A DNA stretch of 64,000 bases from FEN-1219 sp963744305 (GTDB taxonomy: Bacteria; Pseudomonadota; Gammaproteobacteria; Steroidobacterales; Rariloculaceae), in NCBI GenBank assembly GCA_963744305.1, contig CAVUTF010000033.1, positions 62,001 to 126,000 on the forward strand, written 5' to 3'. The translations under genes and the position numbers were made by a program. This document shows, in pieces, positions 1 through 8,098 of the stretch (positions are counted from its first letter, which is position 1; the number at the start of each line of letters is the position of its first letter). The notes under the pieces were generated by a model. It worked only from the letters and a program-made list of their open reading frames with translations, did not search any database and was not told where the DNA came from.

Positions 1-1770
1 GAACGGCATGTCGGGCGGCACGCGCGCGGCACCCACCATCTCGTCGGAGCCTTCCCCAACGAACAGCAACGTCTTCGTGAGCAGCGGTGCCGAGTGGCCC
101 TGGTTGCCGAGGTTGCCGAGATTCAGGTGCTTGATCGCCGGATTGTCGCGCGGCCCGTCGCCGTTCGCGACTTGCCAAAGAATCTCACCTTCGTCCATGT
201 CGATTGCGCTGATGCGGCCGTACGGCGGCTTGAACAGCGGCAGCCCGCGCGGCCCGCCGATCCACAAGCGCGTGCCTTTGACGTAGCGCAGGTTCGTCAC
301 CGCCGGGTCCCCTGGCTCGATGTCCGCCACGAACGGCGAAGTGGCCGACGGCACATACAGGACATGCGTCTCCGGATCGAATGCCCCGCCGGTCCAATTC
401 GCGCCGCCGACCGAGCCCGGGAGCTGGATCGTGCCCAGGTTGCCGCCGGGCCGATCGTCGCGAACGGACGGCGGCGTGAACAACGGTCCCGTCGTGTAGC
501 GCTTGATGATCGCGAGCGCTTCCGTGCGCAGCTCCGGCGTGAAGTCGATGAGGTTTTCCTCGGTCGCGCCTTGCCGATCGAACGCGGGCGGCTTGGTCGG
601 GAACGGCTGGGTCGCCGCCGTGCGCTCGCCGGGTGTTTTGGACTCCGGCACGGGACGATCGACGATCGGCCACACGGGCTCGCCGGTCACGCGGTCGAAG
701 ACGTAAGCAAACGACTGCTTCGTGAGCAGCACGACCGCTTTGATCGGACGGCGGTCCACGACAATATCGATCAGGATCGGCGCAGCCGGCGGATCGTAGT
801 CCCAAAGATCGTGGCGCACGGTTTGGTAATGCCAGACGCGCTTGCCCGTCGCGGCGTCGACGCAGACGATGCTCTGGCTGAACAGGTTGTCGCCGAGCCG
901 GTGGCCGCCGTACATGTCGTTGGTCGATGACGTGATCGGCATGTAGACGTACCCGAGCTCCGCATCGGCGCTGAACAGCGACCAGACCGGCGCATGGCCC
1001 GTGTACCGCCAGGAATCGTTCTCCCACGTCTCGACGCCGAGCTCCCCGGCCTGCGGAATCACGTGGAACGTCCAGCGCAGCTTGCCGGTGCGCACGTCGT
1101 ACGCGCGCACGTCCGAGCGAGTCGCCTCTTTGGTTGCGAATGTGTCGCCCGGAGACATGCCGAGAACGACGGTGTCGCCAATTACGAGGGGCGCGCCGGT
1201 CCACGTGTAGCTCATATCCGAGCCCATTCCTTCGGACAGGTACACGCGGCCGCCGTTGCCAAAATTGGCATACGGTTTGCCGGTCTTCGCGTTCAACGCG
1301 AGCAGATACTCGCTGTGCTGGACGAGGATTCGCTCGTCCGTGCCGTCGGTCCAGTACGCGAGCCCGCGCGTGGAGGCCCCCCGGTAGCCGCTCGGCCCCT
1401 GCTCGAGCGCCGGCTCGACCCAGATCGTTTTGCCCGTGCCGGGATCGAACGCTTCGACGAAGCCGACGCCGTTCGTGCCGAAAAGGACGCCGTCGATCAT
1501 CAGCGGCGTCGAACGGAAGTTGCGAGCCGCTCGAAGCTGCGGCACTGCCTGCAGGATCGACGCGTCGATCGCGGGACGCCGCCAGACGATTCGCAACCCC
1601 CGGACGTTGCTCTTGTCGATTTGGTCGAGCGGCGAGTATTTCGTCGCGGCGTTGTCGCCGCTATATGCCCGCCACTGGCCATCGCCGGCGCTCTCTTGCG
1701 CCGTTGCCACGACGCCCACCAACGCAATCACGGCCGACGCAATGCAGCCGCTTGCGATCCGTCCCGCCAT
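1..1770 (-). CDS. PQQ-dependent quinoprotein dehydrogenase, glucose-dehydrogenase-like (partial, 3' end off window)
   Basis: Periplasmic PQQ enzyme that would oxidise a sugar or alcohol and pass electrons to the respiratory chain. 590 codons are present; the C-terminus lies beyond base 1. Residues 1-24 look like a Sec signal peptide ending near VATAQES. Repeated beta-propeller blocks follow (VRAYDVRTGKLRW, DAATGKRVWHYQ), and the motif HDLWDYDPPAAP matches the active-site segment of glucose-dehydrogenase-type quinoproteins. The frame is intact throughout, unlike the paralogues at 14-19 kb. The ATG at 1770 follows a G-rich stretch (GGGGGCGGGG). It resembles the lipoprotein quinoprotein at 30.8-32.9 kb more than those at 14-19 kb. 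The substrate cannot be read from sequence. Confidence 0.88.
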   Translation of the reverse strand, partial: MAGRIASGCIASAVIALVGVVATAQESAGDGQWRAYSGDNAATKYSPLDQIDKSNVRGLRIVWRRPAIDASILQAVPQLRAARNFRSTPLMIDGVLFGTNGVGFVEAFDPGTGKTIWVEPALEQGPSGYRGASTRGLAYWTDGTDERILVQHSEYLLALNAKTGKPYANFGNGGRVYLSEGMGSDMSYTWTGAPLVIGDTVVLGMSPGDTFATKEATRSDVRAYDVRTGKLRWTFHVIPQAGELGVETWENDSWRYTGHAPVWSLFSADAELGYVYMPITSSTNDMYGGHRLGDNLFSQSIVCVDAATGKRVWHYQTVRHDLWDYDPPAAPILIDIVVDRRPIKAVVLLTKQSFAYVFDRVTGEPVWPIVDRPVPESKTPGERTAATQPFPTKPPAFDRQGATEENLIDFTPELRTEALAIIKRYTTGPLFTPPSVRDDRPGGNLGTIQLPGSVGGANWTGGAFDPETHVLYVPSATSPFVADIEPGDPAVTNLRYVKGTRLWIGGPRGLPLFKPPYGRISAIDMDEGEILWQVANGDGPRDNPAIKHLNLGNLGNQGHSAPLLTKTLLFVGEGSDEMVGAARVPPDMPF

Positions 1771-1902
1771 CCCCGCCCCCCGTCAAATAATCATCGTTAT
1801 CGTGCCGGCAGTATACCGGCGCCAATCGACTTATATACTCCGCGGCCGCGCACAACGTGAGCCGCTTGCGCCGCGCCGCGAACGCGCCGAAGCTTACAAA
1901 CC

Positions 1903-2400
1903 ATGCCGACGGCCTACGACTTCTCCGCGCTCGACATCGACGGACGCGTGCGCGCCCTTCGCGAGCTCGAAGGCCAAACCCTGTTGATCGTCAACGTCGC
2001 GTCGCAATGCGGTTTCACGCCGCAGTACGCGGGGCTCGAGGCGCTATGGCGCAAGTATCGCGGCCGAGGTTTCGCCGTGCTCGGGTTCCCGTGCAATCAG
2101 TTCGGGCGGCAGGAGCCCGGCGATGCCGCGGAGATCAAGGAATTCTGTAAGGTCCAGTACGACGTCACGTTTCCGCTGTTCGCGAAGATAGAGGTGAATG
2201 GCGGCGGCGCGCACGCGCTGTATCGATGGCTCAAGAGTGCGCAACCCGGCGTGCTCGGCACGGAGGCGATCAAGTGGAACTTCACGAAGTTCCTCGTCGA
2301 TTCCCGCGGTAACGTCGTCAAGCGCTTTGCGCCGTCGGATACCGCGGAGAAAATCGAGCCGGCGGTCGAGGAGTTGTTGCGCCCCTCGCCGAGCCCGTAG
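1903..2400 (+). CDS. Glutathione peroxidase family protein (Cys type)
   Basis: Thiol peroxidase that reduces hydrogen or lipid hydroperoxides; bacterial Cys-type members usually use thioredoxin or glutathione. The 165-residue length is normal for the family. The peroxidatic Cys36 lies in NVASQCGFT, Gln70 in FGRQEPG, and Trp125-Asn126 in KWNFTKF, giving the full Cys-Gln-Trp-Asn active site. Cys82 is a candidate resolving cysteine. There is no signal peptide, so it is cytoplasmic. It stands alone, divergent from the quinoprotein on its left and 89 bp before ada. Confidence 0.95.
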   Translation: MPTAYDFSALDIDGRVRALRELEGQTLLIVNVASQCGFTPQYAGLEALWRKYRGRGFAVLGFPCNQFGRQEPGDAAEIKEFCKVQYDVTFPLFAKIEVNGGGAHALYRWLKSAQPGVLGTEAIKWNFTKFLVDSRGNVVKRFAPSDTAEKIEPAVEELLRPSPSP

Positions 2401-2489
2401 AGCCGAAATTTGAAAGCAAGCCGCGGAGTGTAGGCTGCAAGCCGCGCGGCTAAGGTGACTCCATCGTAAAATGCGCTGGAGAGAATCCC

Positions 2490-3572
2490 ATGAACAGTGT
2501 CAGAAAACCGGCCGCTCACTCCGTGGCCACGAGCCAGAACGACCCGCGTTGGGCGGCCGTGATGTCGAGGGACGCGGGTGCAGACGGCACCTTCTTCTTC
2601 TGCGTGAGGACCACCGGCGTGTACTGCCGCCCGTCGTGCCCGGCGCGCACACCGAAACGCGAGAACGTGGAGTTTCATGCGACCCGCGAGGCCGCGGCGC
2701 GGGCCGGCTTTCGCCCCTGCAAACGCTGCAAGCCCGATCAGCCGCCGCTCGCACAGCGCCGTGCCGCGACGATCGCGGCCGCGTGCCGGCGCATCGAGGA
2801 GACGGAGCGATCGCCGAGTCTCGATTCCCTCGCGCGCGAGGCCGGCATGAGCCCCTACCATTTCCATCGCACTTTCAAGGCGGTGACCGGGCTCACGCCT
2901 CGCGCCTACGCCGCGGCCCGACGCGGGGCGCGCGTGCGCGAGACGATGTTGCACGCCGGCTCGGTCACGAGCGCGATCTACGACGCCGGGTTCAATTCCG
3001 GCGGACGGTTCTACGACCGCGCCGACAGCATGCTCGGCATGACCCCGACCGCCTTTCGCGCCGGCGGTGCGAGCATGGACATTCGCTTTGCGATCGGCGA
3101 GTGCTCGCTTGGCTCAATTCTCGTCGCGGCGAGCCCGAAGGGCATTTGCGCTATCACGCTCGGCGACGATCCCGAGACGCTCGCACGCGAGCTGCAGGAT
3201 CGTTTTCCGCGCGCCAATCTGATCGGCGGCGACGCCCAGTTCGAGCAGTGGATCGCCACGGTCGTGGGCTTCGTCGAGAATCCGGCAGTCGGTCTCGATC
3301 TGCCGCTCGACGTTCGCGGCACGGCGTTTCAGCAGCGCGTGTGGCAAGCCCTCACGAAAATCCCGCCCGGCTCGACGGTGACCTACACTGAGGTCGCCGA
3401 ACATATCGGCGCGCCGACGTCGCAGCGTGCGGTCGCTCGCGCGTGTGCCGCCAATCCGATCGCGCTCGCGATCCCCTGTCATCGCGTCGTGCGCCACGAC
3501 GGTGGATTGTCGGGCTACCGCTGGGGCGTCGAACGCAAGCGCGCGCTCATCGAGCGTGAAGCGCGCAGATGA
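2490..3572 (+). CDS. ada: Bifunctional Ada: transcriptional activator and O6-methylguanine-DNA methyltransferase
   Basis: Adaptive-response protein that removes methyl groups from O6-methylguanine and DNA phosphotriesters, and activates repair genes when self-methylated. It has 360 residues in the usual domain order. The N-terminal zinc domain has Cys46, Cys50, Cys77 and Cys80 (VYCRPSCPAR and PCKRC); Cys46 matches the phosphotriester acceptor. An AraC-type HTH follows at about 95-180, then the methyltransferase domain with the acceptor Cys330 in IPCHRVV. The stop overlaps the next start (ATGA at 3569-3572), so it is coupled to the 2OG oxygenase and heads a four-gene repair operon. Ada boxes were not identified with confidence. 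Confidence 0.97.
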   Translation: MNSVRKPAAHSVATSQNDPRWAAVMSRDAGADGTFFFCVRTTGVYCRPSCPARTPKRENVEFHATREAAARAGFRPCKRCKPDQPPLAQRRAATIAAACRRIEETERSPSLDSLAREAGMSPYHFHRTFKAVTGLTPRAYAAARRGARVRETMLHAGSVTSAIYDAGFNSGGRFYDRADSMLGMTPTAFRAGGASMDIRFAIGECSLGSILVAASPKGICAITLGDDPETLARELQDRFPRANLIGGDAQFEQWIATVVGFVENPAVGLDLPLDVRGTAFQQRVWQALTKIPPGSTVTYTEVAEHIGAPTSQRAVARACAANPIALAIPCHRVVRHDGGLSGYRWGVERKRALIEREARR

Positions 3573-4315
3573 GCGCGTTGGCCGCAAACGTCGCAATCCG
3601 TCCCGCGAACGATCTCGCCGCCCGCGTGAGCGCGCTCGACTGGCGCACGCTCACGGCGAGCCTCGAAGCTCGCGGCTACGCGCATGTCCAAGGGCTCCTC
3701 GCCGGCGAGGAATGTCGACAGCTCGCCGAGCTCTACGACGACGAACGGCACTTTCGCAAGCGCGTAGTGATGGCGCGTCATGGTTTCGGCCGCGGCGAGT
3801 ACCAATACTTCACGTATCCGCTGCCGCCATCGGTGGCAGAGCTGCGCGCCACGTTCTATCCGCGCCTCGCGCCCGTCGCGAATCGCTGGAGTGAGCAGCT
3901 GCGCGCCGCAACGCGCTACCCCGAAAGGCATGCGGAGTTCCTCGCACGCTGTCACGCGGCCGGGCAGACGCAGCCCACGCCGCTCCTGCTTCACTATGGC
4001 GCCGACGACTACAACTGTCTGCATCAGGATTTGTATGGAGAGCACGTTTTTCCCCTGCAGGCGACGTTGCTCTTGTCGCAGCCTGGCAAAGATTTCCGCG
4101 GCGGCGAATTCGTGCTCACGGAACAGCGCCCGCGGATGCAGTCGCGGGCCCAGGTCGTGCCGCTCGCGCTCGGCGATGCGGTAATCTTCGCCGTTCGGCA
4201 TCGTCCCGTGCACGGAGCGCGCGGTTTCTATCGCGTCAGCGTGCGCCACGGAATCAGCCATGTAGCAAGCGGACGCCGTCGCACCTTGGGCATCATTTTT
4301 CATGACGCGGCGTGA
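3569..4315 (+). CDS. 2OG-Fe(II) oxygenase (prolyl-hydroxylase-like, DUF2086-type)
   Basis: Predicted non-haem iron, 2-oxoglutarate-dependent dioxygenase of 248 residues. The facial triad is visible: HQD in CLHQDLYGEHVFP, then a distal His in RPVHGARGFYRVSVRHG, with the 2OG-binding Arg in the same stretch. It begins inside the ada stop codon and is followed 15 bp later by alkB, so it is very probably expressed with the alkylation response. Proteins of this type next to ada/alkB are usually left as oxygenases of unknown substrate. A nucleic-acid or protein demethylation role is inference from context only. Confidence 0.88.
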   Translation: MSALAANVAIRPANDLAARVSALDWRTLTASLEARGYAHVQGLLAGEECRQLAELYDDERHFRKRVVMARHGFGRGEYQYFTYPLPPSVAELRATFYPRLAPVANRWSEQLRAATRYPERHAEFLARCHAAGQTQPTPLLLHYGADDYNCLHQDLYGEHVFPLQATLLLSQPGKDFRGGEFVLTEQRPRMQSRAQVVPLALGDAVIFAVRHRPVHGARGFYRVSVRHGISHVASGRRRTLGIIFHDAA

Positions 4316-4330
4316 GCGGAAGACACACCA

Positions 4331-4984
4331 TTGACGCTGAGCCTTTTCGCCGACTCACCTGCTAGCCCGCCGCGTGCGGAGCCGCTTGCGCCGGGCGCAA
4401 CCGTGCTGCGCGGCTTCGCGGCGCCGCATTCGGACGCGTTACTGCGCGCGGTTCGCGGCGTCATCGCTCAAGCACCGCTGCGCCGCATGGTCACGCCGAG
4501 CGGTCACACGATGTCGGTGGCGATGACGAATTGCGGCGCGGCAGGCTGGGTGACCGATCGCACGGGCTATCGCTACACGGCCGTCGATCCGGAAACGGAC
4601 CGCGCGTGGCCTCCGATGCCTCTCGCCTTTGCGGAGCTCGCCGAAACCGCGGCGGCCGCGGCGGGGTTCCCTGCTTTCGCGCCCGATGCCTGCTTGATCA
4701 ATTGCTACGAGCCGGAAGCTCGCCTGTCGCTGCACCAGGACAAGGACGAGAGCGACTTCACGGCACCGATCGTATCCGTTTCTCTCGGACTGCCGGCCGT
4801 GTTTCTGTTCGGCGGGATGCGCCGGACGGAGCGGCCCCAGCGCGTCCCGCTCGCGCACGGCGACGTCGTGGTCTGGGGCGGGCCGGCGCGGCTGCGCCAC
4901 CACGGCGTGCTGCCGCTCGCAGACGGCGAGCATTCGCTGACCGGGCGGCAGCGCATCAACCTCACCTTGCGCAAGGCGTTCTGA
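4331..4984 (+). CDS. alkB: DNA oxidative demethylase AlkB
   Basis: Repairs N1-methyladenine and N3-methylcytosine by 2OG/Fe(II)-dependent oxidative demethylation. It has 217 residues, close to the E. coli enzyme. It shows the HxD iron motif in LHQDKDESDF, the distal histidine in LRHHGVLPL, and the C-terminal RxNxTxR signature (QRINLTLRK). The nucleotide-recognition region includes TPSGHTMSVAMTNCG. The start is TTG at 4331, chosen because GGAAG lies 8 bases upstream and no ATG fits. It lies 15 bp after the 2OG oxygenase and 2 bp before the acetyltransferase. Confidence 0.96.
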   Translation: MTLSLFADSPASPPRAEPLAPGATVLRGFAAPHSDALLRAVRGVIAQAPLRRMVTPSGHTMSVAMTNCGAAGWVTDRTGYRYTAVDPETDRAWPPMPLAFAELAETAAAAAGFPAFAPDACLINCYEPEARLSLHQDKDESDFTAPIVSVSLGLPAVFLFGGMRRTERPQRVPLAHGDVVVWGGPARLRHHGVLPLADGEHSLTGRQRINLTLRKAF

Positions 4985-4986
4985 CT

Positions 4987-5541
4987 ATGGATCTTGCGAC
5001 GCTGCAACTCACGACGGCACGACTGATCCTGCGCCCGCCGCGCGGCGAAGACTTCGAGCCGTGGGCGCAGGTGATAGGCGACGCCGAGACCGCGCGCTTC
5101 ATCGGCGGCCAGCAGCCGCGGAACACCGCGTGGCGCAGCGCGATGGCGGTCGCCGGCGCGTGGTATCTGCAAGGCTTCGCGATGTTCTCGGTGCTCGAGC
5201 GACGATCCGGCCTCTGGATCGGTCGCGTCGGACCGTGGATGCCGGACGGGTGGCCCGGAACCGAGGTCGGCTGGGTGATCGCGCGTGATTGCTGGGGCAA
5301 GGGCTACGCGACCGAGGCCGCGAGCGCGGCCATCGACTGGGCTTTCCAGCACCTCGGTTGGAACGAGGTAATCCACGTGATCGATGACGAGAACCTCGCC
5401 TCGCAGCGCGTCGCGATCAAGCTTGGCTCGCAGAATCGCGGACCGGGCCGCCTACCGCCACCCTACGACGGCCATAGGGTCGACATCTGGGGCCAGACGA
5501 AACAACAGTGGCAGTCTAGAGCGACGCCGGGAAACGCCTGA
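4987..5541 (+). CDS. GNAT family N-acetyltransferase (RimJ/RimL-like)
   Basis: Acetyl-CoA-dependent N-acetyltransferase of about 184 residues. It begins TTARLILRPPRGEDFEPW, typical of the RimJ/RimL/Acetyltransf_3 group, and carries the acetyl-CoA binding region around WGKGYATEAASAAIDWAF and the later VIDDENLASQRVAIKLG motif. The ATG lies 2 bp after the alkB stop, so it closes the repair operon. Its last 26 bases overlap the end of the convergent ligJ gene. The substrate is unknown; the operon position suggests co-expression rather than a proven repair role. Confidence 0.88.
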   Translation: MDLATLQLTTARLILRPPRGEDFEPWAQVIGDAETARFIGGQQPRNTAWRSAMAVAGAWYLQGFAMFSVLERRSGLWIGRVGPWMPDGWPGTEVGWVIARDCWGKGYATEAASAAIDWAFQHLGWNEVIHVIDDENLASQRVAIKLGSQNRGPGRLPPPYDGHRVDIWGQTKQQWQSRATPGNA

Positions 5542-6535
5542 AAACTTTGCGCACGTTGCCCTCGAAGATCTTGTGGCGATCGGCAGCGGATAGCTTCTCG
5601 TTGCCGTCGATGTAGCGCTTCGTGTCGTCGAAGTAATGACCGGTTTCCGGGTCGATGCCGCGCACTGCGCCGACCATCTCCGAAGCGAACAGGATGTTGT
5701 CTATCGGAATGACGTCGAGCAAGAGGTCGATGCCGGGTTGATGATAGACACACGTGTCGAAGTACACGTTGTTCAGCACGGATTCGGCGAGAGGCGGCCG
5801 TTTCAACATGTCGGCGAGCCCGCGGAAGCGGCCCCAGTGATAGGGCACCGCGCCGCCGCCGTGCGGAATGATGAGCTTCAGCTCCGGAAAATCCTTGAAG
5901 ATGTCGGACGTCATCATCTGCATGAACGCGACGGTGTCTGCGGCAAGGTAATACGAGCCCGTGGTCTGAAAATACGGCGTGTTGCACGCCTCACTCACAT
6001 GAATCATCGCGGGCACGCCGAGCTCGCACATCTTCTCGTACAGCGGATACCAGTGCCGATCGCTCAAGCTCGGTCCGTTGAAAAAACCGCCGCTCGTGTC
6101 GGGGTTCAGGTTGCACCCCACAAAACCGAGCTCTTCGACACAGCGTGACAGCTCGCGCACGGACGAGGCGATCGGCGCGCCGGGCGACTGCGGTAGCTGC
6201 GCGACACCGACGAAGTTCTTCGGATACAGCTTCGTGAGCCGATAGATCAGATCGTTACAATGCTCGGTCCACGCCTTGCTCGTGGACTCGTTGCCGATGT
6301 GATGACCCATCCAGCTCGCGCGGGGCGAGAAGATCGTGACGTCCGTGCCGCGTTCGCGCTGCAGCTTCAGCTGCGCGTTCTCCACGCTTTCGCGCAGCTG
6401 ATCGTCCGTGATGCTCAAGGTTCCTTTCGTCGCTTGATGTTGTGGATTCTTCTTAAGCTCCGCCTTTTGCTTGTCGCGATACTCGCCGAGCTCTTTAGGG
6501 CCGGTGGTGTAATGTCCGTGGCAATCGATGATCAT
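5516..6535 (-). CDS. ligJ: 4-oxalomesaconate hydratase (amidohydrolase-2 family)
   Basis: Hydrates 4-oxalomesaconate to 4-carboxy-4-hydroxy-2-oxoadipate in the protocatechuate/gallate 4,5-cleavage pathway. The 339-residue protein begins MIIDCHGHYTTGPK, with zinc ligands His6 and His8. It keeps long stretches I recognise from Sphingobium LigJ: TIFSPRASWMGHHIG, GFVGCNLNPD, IPHGGGAVPYHWGRFRGLA, FFDTCVYHQPGIDLL-like and FASEMVGAVRGIDPETG. It is cytoplasmic and intact. No other lig ring-cleavage genes (ligAB, ligC, ligI, ligK) lie in the window, so it is separated from the rest of its pathway. The PobA at 29.6-30.8 kb would supply protocatechuate. Confidence 0.93.
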   Translation of the reverse strand: MIIDCHGHYTTGPKELGEYRDKQKAELKKNPQHQATKGTLSITDDQLRESVENAQLKLQRERGTDVTIFSPRASWMGHHIGNESTSKAWTEHCNDLIYRLTKLYPKNFVGVAQLPQSPGAPIASSVRELSRCVEELGFVGCNLNPDTSGGFFNGPSLSDRHWYPLYEKMCELGVPAMIHVSEACNTPYFQTTGSYYLAADTVAFMQMMTSDIFKDFPELKLIIPHGGGAVPYHWGRFRGLADMLKRPPLAESVLNNVYFDTCVYHQPGIDLLLDVIPIDNILFASEMVGAVRGIDPETGHYFDDTKRYIDGNEKLSAADRHKIFEGNVRKVFRRFPASL

Positions 6536-6831
6536 CGGTAACTACTCAACCAAGTCTTCGACCACAAGACGGTAGTGTAAACACGCCAAGCGCGCGCCGT
6601 CTCGCCTTCGCGCTTGATAGGCTTCGAGCTCGCGACTAGCTCAAGGAAACCGACGTGCTGGAGGTCAGCTGCAGCCGCGGCGGCGGCGCGCAGTTCGTGA
6701 GCCGCGCTTTTGCACCAAGGCGCCCGTCGGTGTCGATCTTTCCGCGGAAAACGTCGCGCTCGCACGCTCGCGGACACGACATTCGCACCGCCTGCGCCGC
6801 CCCGGCGGCCCAGCCGCCTAGCGACGCAGCG

Positions 6832-7644
6832 CTATGCTCTTCCGCTGAGCCGTTCGAGCACTGCATCCGCCGCGGCGCCCGACGGGACGTCGATGCCGAA
6901 GGTCGACGAAAGCACGTCGCGCAGCTCCGCGCCCGATCGCAAATCCCGCTCCTCCGTGCTGCCGTCGGCGCGTCGCGTCGTGAAGCGATTGTCGAGCAGC
7001 GCGTAACGAACGCCGGCGCCCGGCCGGCCGACCATGAGGCACGCGATGAACGGCGACGTCGGGTGCGTCGAGACGAACCAGTTCAGCACTTCGATGTCGA
7101 TTTGCCGCTGCTGCTGCAGGTCGAAGCGGTAGAGCGTCTTGCGAGCATCCCGCAGCTCCGCTTCGACCGCGAACTCGGCTCCGTACTGCACGATGCGGAA
7201 CGTCTCATGCGGCGTCGTTTGCGCCACACCGGGCTCCAAGCGCAGCGGCGCAGTCATCGTGAGTCCGCCGAACCCGACGTCCGCGATATAGGGACCTTCG
7301 CCGAGCTGCACGAACAGCAGCATGTGCGTACGCGCGCGCGTACCGTCGTCGCCGCGATCCCACACCACGCGCGCTACGAGCGTGGCCGCGTCGAAATTCA
7401 GCGCCCGAAGCACGTGAGCGAACAGCAAGTTCTGCTCGAAACAGTACCCGCCCCTGCGCTGCTCGATCAGCTTGCGTTGCAATGTAGGCAGATCGAGCTC
7501 GATGGAACGGCCGAGCAACGAGTCCAGGTTCTCGAACGGAATCGCAAGCGCATGTTGCAAATGCAGCGCGCGCAGCGTGTCGAGCGTCGGCTCGCGTGAT
7601 CCGGTGTAGCCGATTCGACGGAAGTAGGCGTCGAGGTCCAACAT
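6832..7644 (-). CDS. nat: Arylamine N-acetyltransferase
   Basis: Transfers acetyl from acetyl-CoA to arylamines, arylhydrazines or arylhydroxylamines. With the ATG at 7644 the protein has 270 residues, normal for bacterial NATs. The catalytic triad is clear: Cys68 in RGGYCFEQN, His107 in RTHMLLFV and Asp122 in ADVGFGG. The N-terminus MLDLDAYFRRIGYTG is typical of NATs, which is why the longer in-frame extension to 8100 is rejected; that part is antisense to the DUF6152 gene. It is divergent from the DUF6152 gene, 63 bp apart. It fits an aromatic-compound theme but may act in detoxification. Confidence 0.94.
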   Translation of the reverse strand: MLDLDAYFRRIGYTGSREPTLDTLRALHLQHALAIPFENLDSLLGRSIELDLPTLQRKLIEQRRGGYCFEQNLLFAHVLRALNFDAATLVARVVWDRGDDGTRARTHMLLFVQLGEGPYIADVGFGGLTMTAPLRLEPGVAQTTPHETFRIVQYGAEFAVEAELRDARKTLYRFDLQQQRQIDIEVLNWFVSTHPTSPFIACLMVGRPGAGVRYALLDNRFTTRRADGSTEERDLRSGAELRDVLSSTFGIDVPSGAAADAVLERLSGRA

Positions 7645-7707
7645 AGAGTGTCTGCGAGGATGCCCAACCGACGGGTGCGCCGCAACGGCCATGTATAATC
7701 GCGGCTC

Positions 7708-8088
7708 ATGAATATCTGCTCGCGCGGGCTCATCTTGCTTGCCGTTCTCGCGATCACATCCACCGCCCTCGCCCACCATTCGGTCGCGCTTTACGACACC
7801 GATCATCTGACGACGCTGAAAGGCGTCGTGACGCGCATCGAATGGACGAGCCCGCACGTTTTCGTTTACTTCACGGCGACCGAGGCGGACGGCAAGACCG
7901 CCGAGTGGTCGATGGAGCTCGATCCGCCGGTGCTGCTGCGCCGCTACGGTTGGTCGAAGGAAACCGTCGCTGTCGGTGACGAGATCAGCTGCACCGGTGC
8001 ACCCGCGAAATCGGGAGCCAAGGCGATGCGCGGTGCAATCGTCGAGCTTCAGGACGGCACGCAGCTGCGCGTGTGGTCGCGCGTCTGA
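7708..8088 (+). CDS. DUF6152 family secreted protein
   Basis: Small exported protein of 126 residues and unknown function. Signal peptide residues 1-22 end in STALA; cleavage would leave HHSVALYD as mature N-terminus. The family blocks follow: LKGVVTRIEWTSPHVFVYF (the W-x-x-PH motif), then WSMELDPPVLLRRYGW. It is followed 10 bp later by the WEGD-family gene at 8099, so the pair should be co-transcribed. It is one of six DUF6152 domains in the window, three of which are fused to a WEGD domain. No enzymatic motif is known to me; metal binding by the N-terminal His pair is inference. Confidence 0.85.
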   Translation: MNICSRGLILLAVLAITSTALAHHSVALYDTDHLTTLKGVVTRIEWTSPHVFVYFTATEADGKTAEWSMELDPPVLLRRYGWSKETVAVGDEISCTGAPAKSGAKAMRGAIVELQDGTQLRVWSRV

Positions 8089-8098
8089 CCCGCGGCGC

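Noticed and set aside
2097..2954. 285-residue minus-strand ORF across glutathione peroxidase and ada
   Set aside because: It is antisense to two well-supported genes, is Arg/Ala-rich and has no domain.
4531..4986. N-terminal extension of the acetyltransferase frame into alkB
   Set aside because: It runs inside alkB in another frame and is Arg-rich; the ATG at 4987 fits the family start.
6655..7599. 314-residue plus-strand ORF opposite nat
   Set aside because: Composition is typical of a shadow of a GC-rich gene; the NAT triad is on the other strand.
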